Source of the DNA: an uncultured Pirellula sp.
GTDB taxonomy: Bacteria > Planctomycetota > Planctomycetia > Pirellulales > Pirellulaceae
Reading direction: 5' to 3'
Assembly: GCA_903892365.1 (NCBI GenBank)
Contig: CAITIF010000247.1
Location: forward strand, 1 to 7,100
DNA length: 7,100 bases
Of this stretch, positions 5,825 through 7,100 are shown piece by piece. Position numbers and translations under genes: made by a program. How positions within the stretch are numbered: position 1 is the stretch's first letter; each line of letters starts with the position of its first letter. The notes below the pieces were generated by a model, which worked only from the letters and a program-made list of their open reading frames with translations, was not told where the DNA came from and ran no database searches.

Positions 5825-6724
5825 ATGTCGCTCCAGGAGGCAGTCTTAATTTCCGCGAATCCAAAGTCGGGCCCGCGAAGCCGTCTCGCTCTGGTCGAGC
5901 AACTGAAATGTAGCCTCGAAAATGTTGGGTATCTTTGCGAGCTACATACCAACCTGGATGCGATGGCCCAGCGTGCTCAAGTGCTCTCGCAAGAAAAGCG
6001 GCTTCGCACTGTCGTCGCTGCGGGCGGTGATGGAACCGCATCGATCGTCTCCAGTTTGATCCAACCCCAGACACCACTGACGCTATTTCCAACGGGCTCA
6101 GAAAATCTGTTGGCTCAGTATTTAGGAGTCACCGCCAACGTGGAATCCTGCGTCAGTGCGATCCAAAGGCTGCGTACCAGGACTTTCGACACCATGGACG
6201 TCAACGGAAAGACCGCCATGTTGATGGCCTCGATCGGATTCGATGCCGAAGTCGTTCGCAGGGTTCATCAGGCTCGTCGGTCGCATATCACCCGATGGAA
6301 TTACTGGAAGGCGATCGCAGCAACCGTTTTTGCGTATCGCTGGCCCGATTTGCATGTGGTCCTTCGTGATGATCAAGGACGCGCTATGGAGGAGACGCAA
6401 GGGAGCTGGGTCTTCATTTTCAATGTGCCCAAGTACGCAGCGGGACTAGCCATTATGGAGGATGCAAAAGAGAACGATGGTCAACTGGATATCGGTGTGC
6501 TAGATCGAGGCGGATTGTTTCGAGGGCTCTGTGACTTTCTTGCGGTTCTTCGCGGCAAACATCAACAGTCACAGCGATGGCGACGTTTTCGAGCGGCCTC
6601 GATCGAGATTTCGGTGCCCGAGTCGTCCGCGGGGCAAGCATCTTGCCAATCCGATGGCGATTGGACTTCGGGACTGCCTGTCCTGATTCGCATTCGACCA
6701 AGCCAGCGATTGATTGTCGTCTAG
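5825..6724 (+). CDS. Diacylglycerol kinase family lipid kinase (YegS/DgkB type)
   Basis: This is a 299-residue protein of the diacylglycerol kinase catalytic superfamily, at the usual length. In order: the NPKSG nucleotide-binding loop entry (12-16); GGDGT (67-71), the phosphate-binding motif; PTGSENLLAQYLG (89-101), corresponding to the family's GTxNDxA segment but with S for T and LL after N; SIGFDAEVV (136-144); NDGQLDIGVL (217-226); and SDGD (276-279), where YegS/DgkB proteins have DGE, so the expected catalytic acid is Asp instead of Glu. It transfers the ATP phosphate to a lipid hydroxyl, classically diacylglycerol to phosphatidic acid, at the cytoplasmic membrane face; related members act on other lipids such as ceramide or phosphatidylglycerol. 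It is the third gene of the run, with an AAAGGA site before its start and 20 bases to the following hydrolase. The superfamily is certain; the lipid substrate is open. Confidence 0.9.
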   Translation: MSLQEAVLISANPKSGPRSRLALVEQLKCSLENVGYLCELHTNLDAMAQRAQVLSQEKRLRTVVAAGGDGTASIVSSLIQPQTPLTLFPTGSENLLAQYLGVTANVESCVSAIQRLRTRTFDTMDVNGKTAMLMASIGFDAEVVRRVHQARRSHITRWNYWKAIAATVFAYRWPDLHVVLRDDQGRAMEETQGSWVFIFNVPKYAAGLAIMEDAKENDGQLDIGVLDRGGLFRGLCDFLAVLRGKHQQSQRWRRFRAASIEISVPESSAGQASCQSDGDWTSGLPVLIRIRPSQRLIVV

Positions 6725-6744
6725 CCCAGCAAAATGATTGTCCC

Positions 6745-7100
6745 ATGGAACTTGCTCAGCAACGGGAACGGATAGTGATCCTGCATGGCTTTGCCGTGTG
6801 TGGGCTTGTGATGCGACCTCTTCAGTATTGGCTAGGAAGAAATGGCTTTGATGCCACCTTGTGGTGTTACCCAAGCTTGAAAACGCCAATAGCTACCTTA
6901 GCGAAAAGCTTCGAAGGTCACTTGGATCAAATGGATCGAGATTCCATTCCTTATCATATTGTCGCCCATAGCATGGGTTCGATCATTGCGCGTGCTGCCT
7001 TGTTGAACACGAGCCATAGCGGTTTGAAACGTATGGTTTTTCTTGCGCCGCCGATTCATGGTACACCCGTCGGAAAGCTTGCGTCCCGATTCTTGAAACA
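6745..7100 (+). CDS. Alpha/beta hydrolase (lipase/esterase-like), N-terminal part
   Basis: The frame opens at ATG 6745, 20 bases after the kinase stop, and is still open at the window edge, so only the first 118 residues are seen. RIVILHGFAVCG (9-20) carries the HG oxyanion-region motif. YHIVAHSMGSIIARAAL (70-86) holds the nucleophile elbow with Ser76 in A-H-S-M-G, a form of GxSxG with Ala in the first position, as in many lipases. KRMVFLAPPIHGTPVGKL (about 95-112) matches the strand and loop after the elbow in triacylglycerol-lipase and permease-associated hydrolase types. The acid and histidine of the triad lie beyond the window. No signal peptide is seen, so a cytoplasmic lipase or esterase is likely. 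As the fourth gene of the run, a role in hydrolysing acyl lipids fits its neighbours. An ATG at 6734 is in a different frame and is not used. Confidence 0.85.
   Translation, partial: MELAQQRERIVILHGFAVCGLVMRPLQYWLGRNGFDATLWCYPSLKTPIATLAKSFEGHLDQMDRDSIPYHIVAHSMGSIIARAALLNTSHSGLKRMVFLAPPIHGTPVGKLASRFLK

Overview
The window reads as an ordinary stretch of bacterial chromosome, most likely from a planctomycete of the Pirellulaceae (Rhodopirellula/Blastopirellula type). The reasons are a moderate G+C content, the combination of small TPR proteins with a sugar phosphate isomerase/epimerase-like TIM barrel, a twin-arginine-type lipoprotein signal, and start codons that mostly lack a Shine-Dalgarno sequence. 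This placement is inference from gene content and not from a marker gene. All recognisable genes lie on the + strand. I see no rRNA, tRNA, CRISPR array, transposase or phage gene.

Layout. (1) 1-650: the C-terminal part of a flavin-dependent (Baeyer-Villiger/FMO-type) monooxygenase that enters from the left edge. (2) 738-1996: a 110-residue TPR protein followed by a xylose-isomerase-like TIM-barrel protein, probably co-transcribed. (3) 1997-2380: a 384-base gap, the longest non-coding stretch. It holds an imperfect 20-position inverted repeat (2107-2126/2161-2180), a competing attC-like fold (2161-2209), two small hairpins and a perfect 16-base palindrome (2336-2351) just before the next gene. 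(4) 2381-3562: an exported, probably lipid-anchored TPR protein with a Gln-rich and Pro/Ser-rich tail. (5) 3563-3756: a short gap with two clear stem-loops. (6) 3757-4317: a DinB-fold putative metal-dependent protein. (7) 4402-7100: a compact run of four genes with gaps of 2, 14 and 20 bases: an LpxL/HtrB-type acyltransferase, a small conserved-looking protein of unknown function, a YegS/DgkB-type lipid kinase, and the N-terminal part of an alpha/beta hydrolase that leaves the window on the right.

How the genes fit together. The four-gene run is the most coherent unit. An acyltransferase that acylates lipid A or a lysolipid, a kinase that phosphorylates diacylglycerol or a related lipid, and a lipase-like hydrolase suggest membrane-lipid assembly and turnover. 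The 150-residue unknown sits between them and may share that job. The other genes are single or paired housekeeping and accessory genes with no obvious shared pathway. Nothing in the window is clearly a new defence or mobile system. The most promising leads are the unknown protein in the lipid operon and the structured 384-base gap.
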